Positions 34,901-46,237 of a DNA stretch of 64,000 nt are shown here, piece after piece (position 1 is the first letter of the stretch; the number at the start of each line of letters is the position of its first letter). Origin of the DNA: Colius striatus (taxonomy: Eukaryota; Chordata; Aves; Coliiformes; Coliidae). Both the position numbers and the translations under genes were made by a program. Location of the stretch: assembly GCF_028858725.1 (NCBI RefSeq), contig NC_084790.1:10110169-10174168 (forward strand), written 5' to 3'. The notes beneath the pieces are model-generated. The model saw only the letters and a program-made list of their open reading frames with translations. It was not told the DNA's origin and made no database searches.

Positions 34901-37900
34901 AAGAAATAAATAGGAATGCATGGTAAATAATGCAGTGTAAGTACATCCATACTGCAAAAAAAAAAAAAAACCACAACCCAAACCCTTCTGTACAATCTCT
35001 GAGGTCAAAAGCAATTTAAAACTTAAGTATTTTTAAATCAGTCCCCTTTTTAGTTACCAAATTACCATGCCCAACTGCAAAATCCAATTAATGCAAAATT
35101 ACTGATTCTAATTGCAGTAATAACTTGTTATCCAAACAGGGATAATTTCTGTAGGAACTGTACAAAAAATGGCAACAGACTGTGAACAATGAACAGTCCT
35201 ACCAGAGAAAAAGAAGGGAGAAGGAAGACATCAGAAATTAATCTCAATTTAAAATTGAGCTTAATTTTAAAATTGAGATAAATTTTCAAATTTTAAATGA
35301 CGAGGGCAAGCAGAAGACTTAATGTAAAACTGTGCAACAAAGAGCTTCCATATGAGACTGTGTCTCAAGGGGCAATGAAATAATGACAGAAAGACAGATA
35401 GTTATGTCCTAACTAATTAAAATGTTTCCCTTCTCAGACTTCAAAGGACCATTTGGCTCACAGGTTTTGTGCTGAGGGTTTAAAACAACTCACTTGCTCT
35501 GGTAGCAAAGCCAGTTTAAGAGGTTCTTGCCCACCTCCCCTCTCCTGCCTCTCTCTGAAGCCTACCAGATGTTTTGATGATATATAAGGGAGCAAAGGGT
35601 AGTAAACCAGATACCAGAAAAGATCAGTTAAAAATAATCTACCCTGGGGGAAGAAAGCGATTTCCTTAAAGCTAAGCCACTTCTGCCACATATCGCAGGC
35701 CCAGAGTCAACTGGATACTGTGACCTAGATAAAAGCAAACTCTTAAGATGCAGATCACTGCTGATGTAATTACACTCTACCCCTCAGATGAGGCATTTTT
35801 GTACAACTGAAGGTTCAGTAAAAACTTACCTCAACTCATCAACTCACCCTTGAGGAGATAATCAGAACATCTGAAACATTATTTGAGTCTACCAAGTGGC
35901 TGTCTACCTGTTTTCCCTGCAACTGCCAGTTTTTGTAGAAAAACAGTCTTCAAAGCTGGCAGTTCTAATAGGGAGCACACTTAGTAAAGGAGAGAGATCA
36001 CTCCATCTCAGAAAGAAAGCTGCAGAAACAAAGATGATTTTGGGGTGAACAGTAAAAACAATCCTGTGAGGCAAAGTTGGAAAAGAGAGATAATATGTTC
36101 TAATCACCAAATCACAGAATGGTAGGGGTTCAAAGTGACCTCTAACGGTCATCTACTCCAAATCCCCTGCTAAAGCAGGTCCATGAAGTGTCTGGTTTCT
36201 TGGAAACAACCCTGAGCCATTCTCAGGCACAGCAGGTTCCTTTTTTGTGCCTCAAATGGAAATAGCAAACTTGAAAACTGACAAAGATCAAGAGGACAGC
36301 AAGCCTCTGGAGAGGAGACTCCAAAGAGACTGGAATTTGTTTATTCGATAAGAGAGGAAATGTGACAAAAGAGTAACTTGGAACTCTTCTACCATCATAA
36401 AGGCATGTGGAAATGAAGATCAGATCTGTTCTCCTTGCCTTGTAACCAAGGTTTCACCTGTCTGCATCGGGGTTCACTCTGGGCTGGGCTTGTGCTGCAG
36501 TACAGCTGCATACTGCATCCGGCTGATTGCTGTGCTCCAGCTGCAGGTCAGAGGAAATGTTCTGCCTTTAGTGAGCCATGTCTGGTCAGCACAGTTCACT
36601 GTTCACACTGCAGAGTGCTGCTCCAGTTTAAACAACTGCTTTAGTACAAGAACAAGTGGACAATCCATAAGATATATTAATCAGTGGACAATCAAAGCCT
36701 CATTAAAAAAAAAAAGCACATGTTATCAAAAACCTCTAAAATTCCCTACTATATCATGACGAAAAATTAACAAAGTCTTAAGAGCTTGGACTATGTATCT
36801 GTATTGTATTAACATTGTGAATATTCAGCCAAAAAATATTCTGATGAGTTTTGGGGTGGAAACTAAACCTAACATGTTCTAGGGTTCAAGCCATCTCTCA
36901 TTACTCAAAATCACCACAAGATGGGAAGGAAAAGATTATCCAGGCTTTGGACATTTTTGATTTCTTGAATATTTTTATAAAGCTTTTTAGAGACTGCCTA
37001 TTGCACTGACTGAGTCTAGGGTCTGACATGTGCAGCATTTCCTAATATAGGTGCTCCTGAAACAGGATTTCTTGTCATTTGTACCAGTCAGAAGAGGCAC
37101 GCAGGTGAATGATAGCACTAGTAAAAAAAACCACAAACAAAAAGAAGTACTCCACATGGTAATAACTTTACATGACTGCCAGTCTTCCTATCCTGTTCCT
37201 CTTTTCTTCTTTCTTAATATCTCAGTTTTCTGACCAGGAAGCTTGGATTTTAGCAGTATAATGACGTATGACTGGATGTAAAGTAGAGCAGATCATTTAT
37301 TGTTATCAAATAGTAACAGTGGTTACTTTTTAATTATGCATAAGACATTTTTAGGTAAGGAAGATCAAGCTTTGGCTTCTAACCTACCTCTGCTTCTGAA
37401 GAAAATCTCATCTCCATCAATTTATCCTCATCTCAATCTTCAAATTTCAGGTGACTTGTCAGTAATACTTACCAGTCTTTTGGTAACAGACTTGGAAAAA
37501 TATTTAGTACCTTTTAGAACTTCAAGCCACGAAATATATCATTGATTATTTAAAGTATATCTTCACACAATGAAAATGGAAGTTGAATTTCAACAGTAGT
37601 ACTTAATACAGATTTCTTTGCTCCAAGGCAAAATTTTTAGCATATTTTAACATGTAGAAATAGCTATTTTGCTTGTTCTGATTAGCATGTAATTGAAGAG
37701 AGTGCATACAATTGGTCTGAAGGTATATCAATTGAATAGATGTTTGACATCTCTCTTTTTCATACAGCAGTTGTTCTCCAGTTGCAGCACTTGTAGGCAT
37801 GACCTACAACTTCAATAAGTGTAAAAGCAGAAAAAAACTGTTAAGGTGCTAATTCTTCTTCCTTATGATCAGTACAAAATACATGTTCAACACATGCATT

Positions 37901-39657
37901 TCACTACATCATCCTTCATGGAATAACAACTACTGAAGATATAAATAAAAAGCACACAAACAAACCTTCACGATCTTCCTCTATTGTCAAAAAATACGGC
38001 ATTCTTTTCATAGTTCCTCTAAGGTCTTGTTTTAAGGCCAGCATGTAATCTTCATCTTCTCCTGTTTTCAGAGGCACTGGCTTATTGTCTGTACTCTGTA
38101 CAAATTATGTTTATTATTTATAGTGTCTAAAAACACTAACAAAAGCTAAAATAAACACAGCTAATGACAGAAGAGTTCAATTAACATTATGCTACTTGGC
38201 AAGTATGCTTTATTGCATTCTGATATGTGTAACAAAGTTTACAACTTAATTTATACCTTTTATGACTTTGACGTATCCTTCTGCAAAAATTATCAAGAAA
38301 TCAAGGAATAAAAAGTATTAAAACTATGAAACAGTCATTCATAGTCATGCTAATCTCTGAATTGGCAGAAGCAGTTTTGAATAACAGTTTAGCTTACTAA
38401 GAAACTATTCCTTCTCTCTTCAGTCAAAGTAGCAATAGCTTTAACCTCTTCTAAAACAGTGTTTTAACTACATTAAATTTAATCACTCTGAATAACACGG
38501 ACACCCTTTCCACAACTGTGGTCACAGAAACAGGTTGTGTTGTCATACAACCAGATAGCACGTAGGCACTCACACAATTCCAGAGATTTTTGCCAATTGA
38601 ATTTGAATGAACTGTTAACAGTCAGATTTTTGATTGCTGGCTTGTTTTTTGGGCTGTGGGGTTTTTTTTTTTTCAAACTATGAATCTTGAAATTGGGAAA
38701 GATAAATAAGCAAATACAATTTTTAAAAATATACAGAGGACTAGAGCCAGAGACCGAATTACAAAAGAGATGGTGTATCTCTTGTGATAGATGATTCAAT
38801 GCCTGAGCTGCAGGTTGTAAAGTTCAAAGTGCTATCACAGGTCCCAGCGCTGGATGACAAACAGCATTCACTGCATCCATCTGTATTTGCTAGCTGGCCA
38901 ACACTTTAAATCACTAACATTGCTGATGGTGAGGTGATGCTCCTTAATTGAGTTTCTCATTGCATTTATAGGAAATGCTTATGAATTCAGACCTTGTCTA
39001 TCAGAAAAATGCAATAGCAACAATTCACTGTTTAAAATAATTTCACTCTAAGTCAACAGCTGTAATACACTTTATTCAGTGTCCAGTCATTAAATCTAAC
39101 TCTTCCAATATTGGTCGCTAGGTTAAGTTTGATTTTTTTGAATGGCAAGATATTTCCCCTGATGAGTTTAACTTAGTTCTGAAACTTTGTCCACAGAAGA
39201 ATAACTTCTGCATGGTATATTGGGGCTAGCAATTCTCCTACAAGGCTTATCTGCTGTTGACTCTAACTGCAGAAGCTGTAGTTCCTCCAGAATTCAGTTT
39301 CCTTGTGCTATAAAGCAGGCTGCAACATTCACATTAGGAACAGCTTAATATTGACAACCTCACACAATGTAACTATTAAAGTGGACTACAATAATAACAA
39401 TTATTTACATCCAATACTTCAAAACTGACCTAAAGTGCTTAGGGTTGTTTAAATACTTAATTATATTATCTAAATATGTGTGTGAATATACAACCTGAAC
39501 TGAGGGAGCAGGCTCTAAAGATACTTGCTGTACTTACAGGAAATGGTGGTGGAGGCTTACACATGACATCAGGTAGAGCTGCACCTTTGGAGAAGCCAAT
39601 AGCCGCAATGTCAAAGGTAAATGCAGCACGGCCTCTTCCTCTACCTGACCCAGCCAT
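28848..39657 (-). CDS. POLR3G: DNA-directed RNA polymerase III subunit RPC7 (RPC32 alpha)
   Basis: Seven coding exons join in frame: 39657-39538, 38095-37966, 34262-34200, 33437-33387, 30354-30284, 29528-29400 and 28934-28848. They give 216 residues; human has 223. RPC7 is part of the RPC3/RPC6/RPC7 heterotrimer that helps Pol III open promoters in the nucleus. The alpha form is linked to stem-like cells in mammals. The N-terminus is GRGRAAFTFDIAAIGFSKG. Next come KPVPLKTGEDEDYMLALK, MKRMPYF, IERYSKKY and WRRLPREMK, then a Lys-rich stretch. A strongly acidic tail (about residues 146-190) is followed by NDYISSYFEDGDDFGAGSDD and the terminal NMDEATY. Position between LYSMD3 and MBLAC2 favours POLR3G over its paralogue POLR3GL. 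The residues before WRRLPRE differ from the human protein. Confidence 0.95.
29400..29528 (-). CDS. POLR3G: POLR3G coding exon 6, acidic tail
   Basis: The exon has 43 codons, almost all Glu, Asp or Lys, including EEYDEEEHEE, which matches the acidic C-terminal region of RPC7. The donor is GAG|GTATAA, weaker than average. It is phase 0 at both ends. Confidence 0.92.
29529..30283 (-). other. POLR3G: POLR3G intron 6
   Basis: An ordinary 755-base intron with no repeat or secondary structure that I can call. Confidence 0.8.
30284..30354 (-). CDS. POLR3G: POLR3G coding exon 5
   Basis: It encodes AGVKPKKAKSCEPKSNLDVL and KKIE, matching the family Lys-rich linker and the DVLKK motif. It enters with two bases completing the split codon of the previous exon and leaves in phase 0 (GAG|GTAAGA). 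Confidence 0.92.
30355..33386 (-). other. POLR3G: POLR3G intron 5
   Basis: This 3.0-kb intron has no recognised exon. A segment near 32,820-32,890 looked exon-like because of pyrimidines before it, but its translation does not fit RPC7, and the reading phase already joins across it. Confidence 0.75.
33387..33437 (-). CDS. POLR3G: POLR3G coding exon 4
   Basis: A 51-base exon completing the Asp codon of PDWRRLPREMK and entering the Lys-rich KPKKKTKK run. The acceptor is TGTACAG and the donor AAAG|GTATAT. Phase 1 on both sides keeps the frame. Confidence 0.92.
33438..34199 (-). other. POLR3G: POLR3G intron 4 with a long hairpin
   Basis: A 762-base intron. Its one notable feature is an inverted repeat at 33,562-33,647, described separately. 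A T-run lies near 33,999-34,010. Confidence 0.8.
33562..33647. repeat. Long imperfect inverted repeat (hairpin, about 40-base arms)
   Basis: The left arm (33,562-33,603) and right arm (33,609-33,647) pair around a 5-base loop. Pairing runs as 17 perfect base pairs at the base (TGTTTTAGCACACAGTA with its complement), a small asymmetric bulge, seven base pairs, one mismatch, then 11 base pairs next to the loop. The size and shape fit a microRNA precursor or a small MITE-like element. No TA or longer target-site duplication is evident at the ends. Confidence 0.8.
34200..34262 (-). CDS. POLR3G: POLR3G coding exon 3 (diverged)
   Basis: A 63-base exon encoding the rest of the split Ala codon, then IERYSKKYQDSEKEQAAWTP and one base of the next Asp codon. 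It sits between CTACAG and CCAG|GTAATA. Its start matches the family IERYS motif, but the second half departs from the human alpha sequence and is closer in KYQ to the paralogue RPC7-like. The exact phase fit with both neighbours makes the call firm. Confidence 0.88.
34263..37965 (-). other. POLR3G: POLR3G intron 3
   Basis: This 3.7-kb intron contains an A-run near 34,957-34,970, an AT-rich palindrome at 35,241-35,279 and a CR1 fragment near 36.1 kb. No exon is recognised. Confidence 0.8.
36109..36190 (-). mobile_element. CR1 LINE 3' fragment
   Basis: The plus strand begins ATCACAGAATGGTAGGGGTT and continues with GACCTCTAACGGTCATCTACTCC and CTGCTAAAGCAGG-type text. This is the reverse complement of the conserved CR1 3' end. 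It is short, 5'-truncated and somewhat decayed. Confidence 0.75.
37966..38095 (-). CDS. POLR3G: POLR3G coding exon 2
   Basis: It encodes STDNKPVPLKTGEDEDYMLA and on through MKRMPYFLTIEEDRE, ending one base into the next codon. The acceptor is TTGTACAG and the donor GAAG|GTTTGT. Confidence 0.92.
38096..39537 (-). other. POLR3G: POLR3G intron 2
   Basis: A 1.4-kb intron with a T-run near 38,661-38,673. No other feature is supported. Confidence 0.8.
39538..39657 (-). CDS. POLR3G: POLR3G coding exon 1
   Basis: It encodes the first 40 residues. The exon itself begins nine bases upstream of the ATG, after TTTGCAG (exon from 39,666), so an untranslated exon must lie further upstream. The donor is CCT|GTAAGT in phase 0. 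Confidence 0.93.
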
Positions 39658-40489
39658 TTGGAGTCACTGCAAATATTACAGATTTTAAAAGATTTATTTT
39701 TGTTACATGTATCCTATGCATATTACCTATAAAATTAATGTCTAACAAAGATTATAGTAACAAAGACAATTTTAAACAGCAAGCTGTTTTTAATGCCGGA
39801 AGTTCTTCCACATACTACAAATTTGATGCAGACTAAAATCATCTCCATTCCCTCATTTCTGCTAGCCACCTCTGCATGCCTGAAATTATCAGCTAGACTA
39901 GGAATTTTAAAAATTCTTCTTATAAATCTTAGAAGATGCACTGACTTGAGTTCAGTCACAGTAGAAGCAGCATAAACAAAATAAGAAAAAAAAGTAGGAA
40001 AAAAAAAGTTCAAGGACTCTGAATTTTCTGACAATATATTTTGCAGTTTCTGAACTTTTCTCCAAAACCAGCTTGTGTTTGTCACTTGTGGCTTCCTTGT
40101 CCTTCAGATTAATTTTTTTCCTTTATCTTGGCAACTAGTTTTGGATACTGATGAAGAGGCAAATGCAAAGAGAGCCAAAGGACTCCAACATGTCTGCAAG
40201 GCAGCTGCCGATAAAAGGAAGCTGTTTCTAACTAAAATATTTCACCAGTGATCTAGACGAAAAATAGCCTGAAAAACTACATTTACAGACACATCTTACC
40301 ACCTTCATTGTTATGCCAGTCTTCACCTCAGGACTGTACAATCCATCAGTTTGCAAGTGAAGCAAAAGGCGAGAAACAGATTTTTTTTGTAGGGAAGAGG
40401 TCAAAAAATGGGACTCGAGAGAAGCTCGGCTCAAGCAATATGCTACTGCTCACTCCCCGTGACCATGTAAAGATCAGTTCAAGACTCCA

Positions 40490-40858
40490 GCCCACGGGGG
40501 TTCATCAGCCTGGAGAAAAGGAGGCTGAGGCGTAAAACCTTCTCACTCTTGGCAACTCCCTGACAGAAGGTTGTGGCCAGGGAGGTGTCTCTGCTCCCAA
40601 GCTAGAAGCAAAAGGACAAGAGGAAACAGCCTCAAGTTGCACTAGGGTAGGTGTAGTTTGGAGATCAGGAAAAATATCTTCACCAGAAGAGTTGTCCAGC
40701 CCTAGAACAGGCTGCCCAGTCCTCATACCTGGCGAGATTTCAAAACCTTGTAGCTGTGGGGCTGAGGAACATGGTTTAGCGGTGGCCATGGCAGTGCTGG
40801 TTAGTTGGTGTCAATGAGCTAAAGGGTCTTTTTTCAACCTAAATGATTCTGCAGTTAA
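40490..40858 (+). mobile_element. CR1 LINE 3' end
   Basis: The order of landmarks is that of the CR1 3' region: CAGCCTGGAGAAAAGGAGGC, CTTCTCACTCTTGGCAACTCC, GGAAACAGCCTCAAGTTGCA, AACAGGCTGCCCAG, ACATGGTTTAGCGGTGGCCA, and finally TTTTTCAACCTAAATGATTC. It is in sense on the plus strand and 5'-truncated. Confidence 0.88.
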
Positions 40859-42058
40859 TAGTAAGGATACCATATTGTACCCTGCTTGGTAAGAATATGT
40901 CTTTTGCAGATTTTATTGTTGTACCTGTATAATCACATTTATTCCCACCGTTAGTGTGTGGGTGAATTTAAACAGGAAATAGCAAACAGTACAATACCTA
41001 CAGCTTATCATATGCGTATCTAAAACAAGGAATCTAGGAGAGAATTATGATTAGGAGAAAAGAAGTGCATACTTAACATATTTTAAGTTTCACCCAGCCC
41101 TTCTTATTAAATGCCAGTGAGAAATGAGTTGATGCAAGTATTTTCCTACTTCTTATTTTCAAAAAGAATAAGCTCTGCTTGGATAAAACAAAGTCATATA
41201 TTTCCACATCACTTCATAGCACAGAAAATCACTTAACAATAGAGACTTAGATAAATCATTTTAAGAAAGACAACAAAGCAAAAACGCCTGAACATTTAAT
41301 TAACTTGAAATAAATAAAAAAACACCACCCACAAACAGAAAAAGAAAAGGAAAACTAATTTGAAAACTGATGAAAAGCATGATGTGAGCCTGTCACAATG
41401 CAGAAAGATAAAAGATATAACCAGATGAAAGCCTCAAACATGAGCAGTTATGTTATCTAGGTGTGAAAAAAAGGAATCAATAACAGAAGAAACAAAACAA
41501 AACAAAAGTTAAGGGAGATGGCCAGCTAGCAAGGACAAGTACACTGTTTGCACTTGTGAATATACTGAATTTGAAGCTCCATTTTAAAAATGCTGCTTTA
41601 ATACCTAGTAAGATTCTATTGAAATAGGACATTAGTCTGATGAGAAGTAGTAAGCTTTAAACTTAGCAGCATTTCAACTCCACAGTTTTACTGACATTAA
41701 TGATTTTTTTCAAACACACTGGCTTAGAAGGTTTATGTATAGTGACAGCATGAAGTGACAGCAAGAGATGATGGGAGAAATTGTGAAGGCAAAGTCGAGT
41801 TGTACAAGCAAGTCACTAAGCATGACAAAGTTACAACGACCATTAGTGTTTTGGCTGCTTCTAGGGATGCCTAATGGACCAACTGAGCGCATTTTTATGT
41901 TTATGGATAGTTTGTGCATCATTTACTCTACAAATGAGCAGGCAAATTTCAGGTTTACTCTTTCAGAATTCCTTCAGAACTACATACGCTGTTGGTTGGG
42001 CAGTCAGTCGGTGTAGGGATGCAGAGGCCTTTAGGAGGGGAAAGGCTGTGGAAACGTG

Positions 42059-42080
42059 CCCCCCCCCCCCCCCCCCCCCC
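42059..42080. repeat. Run of 22 cytosines
   Basis: An uninterrupted C22 tract lies on the edge of the MBLAC2 CpG island. The G-rich strand could form a quadruplex. Length is likely polymorphic and prone to sequencing error. Confidence 0.9.
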
Positions 42081-42309
42081 AGTCTGCGACGGCGGATGGC
42101 TGCAACAGCAGCGGGTGTGAGGGCACCAGGGACTTGGATTAGCTCTCTTTATTGTACCTTTATTTCACCACAAAACCCTCGATCGTGTTCGGATCCTGGA
42201 GTTTCAGAGGTGCAACCAGTGGAAGAACTGACAAAGCAGAAAAGACTGAAATTTAAATACTGATATTTTGTGGATTTGCAGATTTTTTTTAGCTGATGCC
42301 CCGAAGGTA

Positions 42310-43180
42310 AAAGGGTGCAATTACTTGTCATGACGGCCGCAAGCCCCTGGCATGTGAGGATACGCCCCTTCGACACCTCCCTGGCCCTCTCCCGGTCTCT
42401 CTCCTCGCCATTTCCCCGTCGCCGCCCCAACCCCACGGAGCAGCCCGCCCCGATCCTCTCACCACCGGCTTTTACGGCTTCACTCCACAGCGGGGTCTCA
42501 GCCGCGTCCACTGGGCAGCAGGGAAAACCATTCCAACTCCTACCAACCCTCACCGTTCCCTCAGGGTTCCCCTGCCGCCGCGCTCCGCCCACGGCTGCTG
42601 CAATGGGCCGGGCCTGCGGCCGCCCCGCCCGCCATCTCCGGCGTCGCGCGGAGGGCTCGCCTGAGGCGATGTCCGCGTTGGAGTGGTTCGCTCATAAGCC
42701 CCTCGGCGGTGGCATCTTTTGGATCCAAGAGCGTTTTTACGAGTCGGGAAACCGGGCCAACATTTGGCTGGTGCGGGGCTCGCAGCGGGACGTGGTGATC
42801 GACGCGGGGCTAGGGCTGCGCAGTCTGCCAGACTACCTGCGAGCCACCGGGCTGCTGGCGCCAGCGGAGGGGGCCGGGCCACGGCCGCTGTTGGCAGTCG
42901 CCACCCACGTTCACTTCGACCACTCGGGTGGGCTGCAGCACTTCGAGGAGGTGGCGGTGCACAGTGCCGAGGCGCCGGCCTTGCTGCGCGGCGACAACTA
43001 CGAGGCCGTCACCTGGCTGTCGGATCGAGAGGTGGCCCGGCCGCCGCGGCCTGGTTGGCGGGCACGGCACTTCCGCGTCCCGCCTGTCCGGCCCAGCCGT
43101 TTGCTGCAGGAGGGTAAGGGCGGCCGGGCGCAGCTGCTCTGTCAGTTCGTGCCTGTGTTCGTGCTTGAGCGGGATGAGTT
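42310..43180. promoter_or_regulatory. CpG island, probable shared promoter of MBLAC2 and POLR3G
   Basis: GC and CpG content are high across this block, which covers the MBLAC2 first exon and faces POLR3G on the other strand. The two genes are head to head in human as well. On the minus strand a donor-like GGAACG|GTGAGG near 42,554 could end the untranslated first exon of POLR3G. That assignment is a guess. Confidence 0.7.
42669..43113 (+). CDS. MBLAC2: MBLAC2 coding exon 1
   Basis: It encodes residues 1-148 with the HxHxDH metal motif and ends one base into a Gly codon at GGAGG|GTAAGG. Confidence 0.94.
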
Positions 43181-46100
43181 TAAAAAGGAGAGGTATTAGT
43201 TATTTCGAATACAGGGTCGCCGAGTAGCTTAGCTTAGCGTCTGTACTAGTACTGCTTTGTGCAGCTCCTCACGAATTAGTTAAACCGATGTTTTTTCACT
43301 GATTTTCAGTCTCTGCAACGCACTTTGCAGACTGTACAAGCCATACTTTGTCCTCAAAGGAGATATATAATGGGTTAAATTCTTGTTTCTGGTGATTCTG
43401 GAAGTAACAGGACCTGAGCAACTTGCATGGATTGCATTACCTTGTACTATGTGTTACCATTCATTGTTTTTCTAGTCATTCGTATCTTTTGAGACTTGCA
43501 GTTTCCTTTCCTGTGATTGCCTAAACTATTTGTCTGTCGATGCTGGATTTTTTTCTCCTTGGAGTCACTCAACAGTAATTTGAGTGACTGGCTAATCGAG
43601 CAACCCAGGTTTTGCCTTAGGCATCTAACAGTATGGCACTACATCAGTTAGGCGTGGCATCTGGTGACCCTGATCATTTATAAACTCTCAGACATAGCAG
43701 TGCAAAGAACAAAGCAACTTACTGAAATACAGACTGCAAAGAGTATGGATTCTTTTTCACAGATTTTACATAAATGCAACATTTACAGAAGTGGCTTGTT
43801 ACAGGTATTAAAAAAAGCTGTTTAGTCCCTGGTGGGTAACAGGTACTAGGTTGTTTCATCAGCTGGCAACCTAACTGTGCAATAACGTGACACAGAAGTT
43901 GAAGGGCAGCTGTCTGACAGACAGTTGGCATCTTTTGCAGGAGATACAGTCTCATCTGTATTAGGCTGTGTCACATAGATACTTGGAAAAGCAGAACTGG
44001 TCTTAGTGAAAGCTTCAGAGGAGATCTGATGAGACAACTATAGTCAATCAACAGAGGTTTAAGCTGTTTTTTTCTTTAAAAGGGAGGCATTATTAAAAAA
44101 AGTCTTAGAAGAAGCACACTCACTGTAAAAGTAACATCAAAATTTCTAAGATATTGTTCATTAAGGCATGCTGCATGCAAGTGGTGTGTCATCTCAGTGC
44201 ATGTCTCATTGCTGTGGGGTGAGGACATCCAGTAATTCTGAAAATACAGAACGGGGCAGGGGCAATATTCCATGACAATCCACAGCTGCAGCTTTTATTT
44301 GTGCACTGCCTGCCTCATTGTTTGGGTTTTGCATTACCTTGATCGTACCACATCTATCAAGCAGCTTTTGTTTTGGTTGTTCTAGCTAAAATTGCATTTA
44401 CTTGTATTGTGCATTTGCCATTCAATGTTTTTTCTAGTTACTCCTAAGACTCACAGTTTCCTTCAGCTGTCCCTACAGATTCAGAATTCAAGCATTTTTC
44501 TTCTTTAAATTTTGAATGCCATATTCAGTGTCTTTGTATTCTTTTGAATGTCAGGATTAATTTGAAACCCACTAGAACCTTGGCTAACTTCACCTTTTCC
44601 ATTGCGATTTCTTTCACCAGTACTAGCATTTTTTTTTGGTGCAAGGTTCTCAGTAGTCAAGTCTATTTCTACTGCCAAGGTGTCCCAAAATTTCCAAGAG
44701 AATGTGGCTAGTAGTTCTCTTTGATAATTTTGAAACTAGCTGCTTGGGCAAATGCAGGGATTCACTCCCTTGTTGGGCACAGCACAGTCAGACCTTAGCT
44801 CTTCAGTGACTTCCAGATGCTTATTCTAGCATTCTCACTATTCCATTTCACACAAATAACAAAGATCCTGTCTCTGGATAGTCTGCCTTTCAAGAATTAA
44901 ATACCTTTAGGCTTGGCAAGTCTTGAGTAAATGTGTGGCATGGTTGTCTCTGTTGTAAGGCAGATCTGTAACTTTCACATTTCTAATAGAGATTTGTTAC
45001 CTTTTTCACATTGTCTTTGGAACTTGAAATGCATTTTTACAGTTCTAAGCTTTGTTTGATGATGGTACTGCATGTTATTCTTTTAGAACTGTTCTACTGC
45101 TTCTGAGAAGGTTGCTGATATGTTGGTCTTCTTTCCCTGCACAGCCATGAAGTTAACATATTTACACTTGTAAATCAATGAGTTTTGCACATTTATAATT
45201 AAGCTACTATTAAAATCAACAGCAGACTTCCTTGGCCTGTACTTCATCCTGACTGACTTTCTGCAGAAAGTTCAGTGGCAAGTACAATGAAAAGGCATTC
45301 ACATTTAAGCTGGCATTCACATTTAAACTGGCAAAGCTTTGACTTAAGAAAGTCCTGCTTTTATTTATCTGGTGGAATGAGATGAAGAAAGTGGAAGACA
45401 GTCTTGGTTCTCCCCTAGCAATTCATGTTCTGTCCTTTGGCCTTTCAAAAGTAACAGCAGTGCAATTTTGGGTGAATTAAATGAGGGTAAAAAGATAATA
45501 AATTGTGAAATACTATGTTAACTTTCAAAGGAGACCAGGGTTAGATGCATTTTTGTTAGATATGTTTGTTCCTTTTGTTAAATTTTCTCTACTGCATTTC
45601 TTTCCGTAGTTTAGCTTATTAGAGTAGGAGTAGATACAATTAATACGGCCTAAGCCTATGTTAAATATAATTGGAAAATAGCCTTTTGTCAAGTGTATCT
45701 TTCAGATGCCTCTTTAACACTCACCAAGAAAATAAGTCACATTCCTATTGTTGTGGATATATAGTACATATAAACTCTCAGGCTATGGGTAGGTCATAAT
45801 CTTTGAAGTATTTAAGATACATATGTTTTTCTGTAACACATTTGTTTGTAGGGGACGTGATCAGCCTTGGAGACCGACAGCTGACTGTCATGCACATGCC
45901 TGGTCATTCCAGAGGCAGTATTTGCTTACATGACAAAGACCGGAAGATTTTGTTCAGTGGAGATGTGGTGTATGATGGATCCATGATCGACTGGCTTCCC
46001 TACAGCAGGGTAAGTGACTACGTTGCAAGCTGCCAGCGCCTCATGGAGTTAGTGGACAGAGGTCTTGTAGAGAAGGTTCTGCCTGGGCACTTCAACATAT

Positions 46101-46237
46101 TTGGGGCAGAAAGGCTGTATTGGTTAGCTTCCAACTACATTTCACAAGCTGGAATTTGTCACAAGGTGTCAACTTGTGCCATGAGATCCATTGCAAGCAT
46201 TGCACTTCACATTACAAATTCAAGAGTTTCTTCTTAG
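42669..46237 (+). CDS. MBLAC2: Metallo-beta-lactamase domain-containing protein 2 (acyl-CoA thioesterase)
   Basis: The coding sequence joins 42669-43113 to 45852-46237 and gives 276 residues; human has 279. The start MSALEW was chosen by homology. Two upstream ATGs (42,603 and 42,330) are in the same open frame. The metallo-beta-lactamase metal site is intact: HVHFDH at residues 80-85, GHSRGS, the Asp of FSGDVVYDG and LPGHF. Family knowledge: MBLAC2 is a palmitoylated membrane-associated hydrolase with fatty acyl-CoA thioesterase activity, and is bound by some hydroxamate HDAC inhibitors. The conserved core [20 protein letters not shown] is present. The variable loop near residues 60-72 differs from human. 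The gene lies divergent to POLR3G across a CpG island. Confidence 0.96.
43114..45851 (+). other. MBLAC2: MBLAC2 intron
   Basis: A single 2.7-kb intron between GTAAGG and TTTGTAG. It has a short direct duplication at about 45,294-45,331 (CATTCACATTTAA twice). No supported gene was found inside. Confidence 0.85.
45852..46237 (+). CDS. MBLAC2: MBLAC2 coding exon 2 (terminal)
   Basis: It opens with [20 protein letters not shown], carrying the second half of the metal site, and ends with ITNSRVSS and TAG at 46,235-46,237. Confidence 0.95.

Larger units (their letters stand above)
39667..42300 (-). other. POLR3G: POLR3G 5' untranslated intron
   Basis: Because the first coding exon starts at a splice acceptor, the 5' untranslated exon must lie upstream. 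The nearest CpG island is the one shared with MBLAC2, so the intron should span about 2.9 kb. Inside are a CR1 3' end (about 40.49-40.86 kb) and a run of 22 cytosines (42,059-42,080). Confidence 0.6.

Noticed and set aside
41874-42592. Frames of 129 (plus) and 147 (minus) codons around the C22 run.
   Set aside because: They cross a homopolymer and the promoter island and have no recognisable domain.
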